From Lottia gigantea (taxonomy: Eukaryota > Mollusca > Gastropoda > Lottiidae), in contig NW_008708227.1 of NCBI RefSeq assembly GCF_000327385.1, positions 264,573-328,572 on the forward strand: a stretch of DNA of 64,000 bases, in the 5' to 3' direction. The notes under the pieces are model-generated. The model worked only from the letters and a program-made list of their open reading frames with translations. It was not told where the DNA came from and ran no database searches. A program made the translations under genes and the position numbers. Shown here one piece after another: positions 63,103 through 64,000 of this stretch. Each line of letters begins with the position of its first letter. The stretch's first letter is position 1.

Positions 63103-64000
63103 GTACTATTTTAGTGATGATGTTTGTACATGGATAATAATTATATTGTCTATTCTAGTGTTTGTACTTGAATTGTATTTATAATGTCTATTTTAGTGAT
63201 AATGTTTGTACTTGAATTGTATTTATATTGTCTATTTTAGTGATAATATTTGTACTTGTATTATATTTATATTGTCTATTCTAGTGATAATGTTTGTACT
63301 TGTATTATATTTATATTGTCTATTTTCGTGATAATGTTTGTACTTGTATTATATTTATATTGCCTATTCTAGTGATAATGTTTGTACTTGAATTATAAAT
63401 TTATATTGTCTATTTTAGTGATAATATTTGTACTTGTATTATAATTATATTGTCTATTCTAGTGTTTGTGCTTGAATTGTATTTATAATGTCTATTTTAG
63501 TGATAATATTTGTACTTGTATTATATTTATATTGTCTATTCTAGTGATAATGTTTGTACTTGTATTATATTTATATTGTCTATTTTAGTGATAATATTTG
63601 TACTTGTATTATATTTATATTGTCTATTCTAGTGATAATGTTTGTACTTGTATTATATTTATATTGTCTATTTTAGTGATAATGTTTGTACATGTATTAT
63701 ATTTATAATGTCTATTTTAGTGATAACATTTGTACTTGGATTATATTTATATTGTCTATTTTAGTGATAATGTTTGTACTTGTATTATATTTATATTGTC
63801 TATTTTAGTGATAATGTTTGTACTTGTATTATATTTATAATGTCTATTCTAGTGATAATGTTTGTACTTGTATTATATTTATAATGTCTATTCTAGTGAT
63901 AATGTTTGTACTTGTATTATATTTATATTGTCTATTTTAGTGATAATGTTTGTACCTGTATTATATTTATATTGTCTATTTTAGTGATAATGTTGTACTG
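63103..64000. repeat. 44-bp minisatellite, runs off the window end
   Basis: Unit TCTATTTTAGTGATAATGTT plus TGTACTTGTATTATATTTATATTG, about 20 copies, with variants TCTATTCTAG and AATATTTG and occasional short units. Presumed to lie in the next intron of the CUB gene. Each unit carries a CTATTTTAG or CTATTCTAG acceptor-like motif. Confidence 0.93.

Overview
This is AT-rich, intron-rich animal DNA. Genes are split by introns with clean GT/AG borders, intergenic and intronic DNA is full of minisatellites and short palindromic elements, and the recognisable genes are metazoan: a G-protein alpha-i subunit, an ELKS/CAST/ERC active-zone scaffold, mitochondrial IDH3 gamma, an LC8-type dynein light chain, a PAN-EGF-fibrinogen lectin-like secreted protein and a CUB-domain secreted protein. 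The PAN/fibrinogen and CUB secreted proteins, the AT richness and the repeat load suggest a lophotrochozoan, most likely a mollusc such as a limpet-like gastropod. That placement is an inference, not a demonstrated identity.

Layout. 1-9.2 kb: the last five coding exons of a Gi-alpha gene (+), with its first exons before the window, then a long 3' UTR candidate. 9.4-13.1 kb: a degenerate 38-bp repeat, an unrecognised 135-aa ORF (-), and an intronless 246-aa orphan gene (+) followed by a hairpin repeat. 13.3-13.7 kb: a single-exon divergent LC8 dynein light chain (-). 14.35-15.8 kb: a ~41-bp minisatellite. 18.2-36.2 kb: a 15-coding-exon ERC gene (-), reconstructed exon by exon with all phases matching to give 1104 aa. 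Its largest intron carries a very homogeneous 45-bp array. 36.7-41.6 kb: a 12-exon IDH3 gamma gene (+), head-to-head with ERC across about 570 bp. 42.6-43.9 kb: a composite 26/19-bp satellite with a 50-N assembly gap. 47.3-48.0 kb: a two-exon 118-aa single-pass membrane protein (-) not in any family I recognise. 52.5-54.2 kb: a three-exon secreted PAN-EGF-FReD protein (+). 58.6 kb to the end: a secreted CUB-domain gene (+) that runs out of the window and has tandem arrays in three of its introns.

The genes do not form a pathway. Signalling (Gi), presynaptic scaffold (ERC), TCA cycle (IDH3G), motor cargo adaptor (LC8-like) and secreted recognition proteins (FReD, CUB) are simply neighbours. 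The strongest recurring theme is repeat biology: at least seven tandem arrays, two short TIR-element families with three to six copies each, several single foldback elements and a tRNA-derived SINE. No CRISPR array, operon or prokaryotic system is present, and I did not find a convincing novel multi-gene system. The most interesting items are the small unrecognised proteins, the LC8 paralogue with an in-frame hydrophobic extension, and arrays that seem to have spread between introns of one gene.
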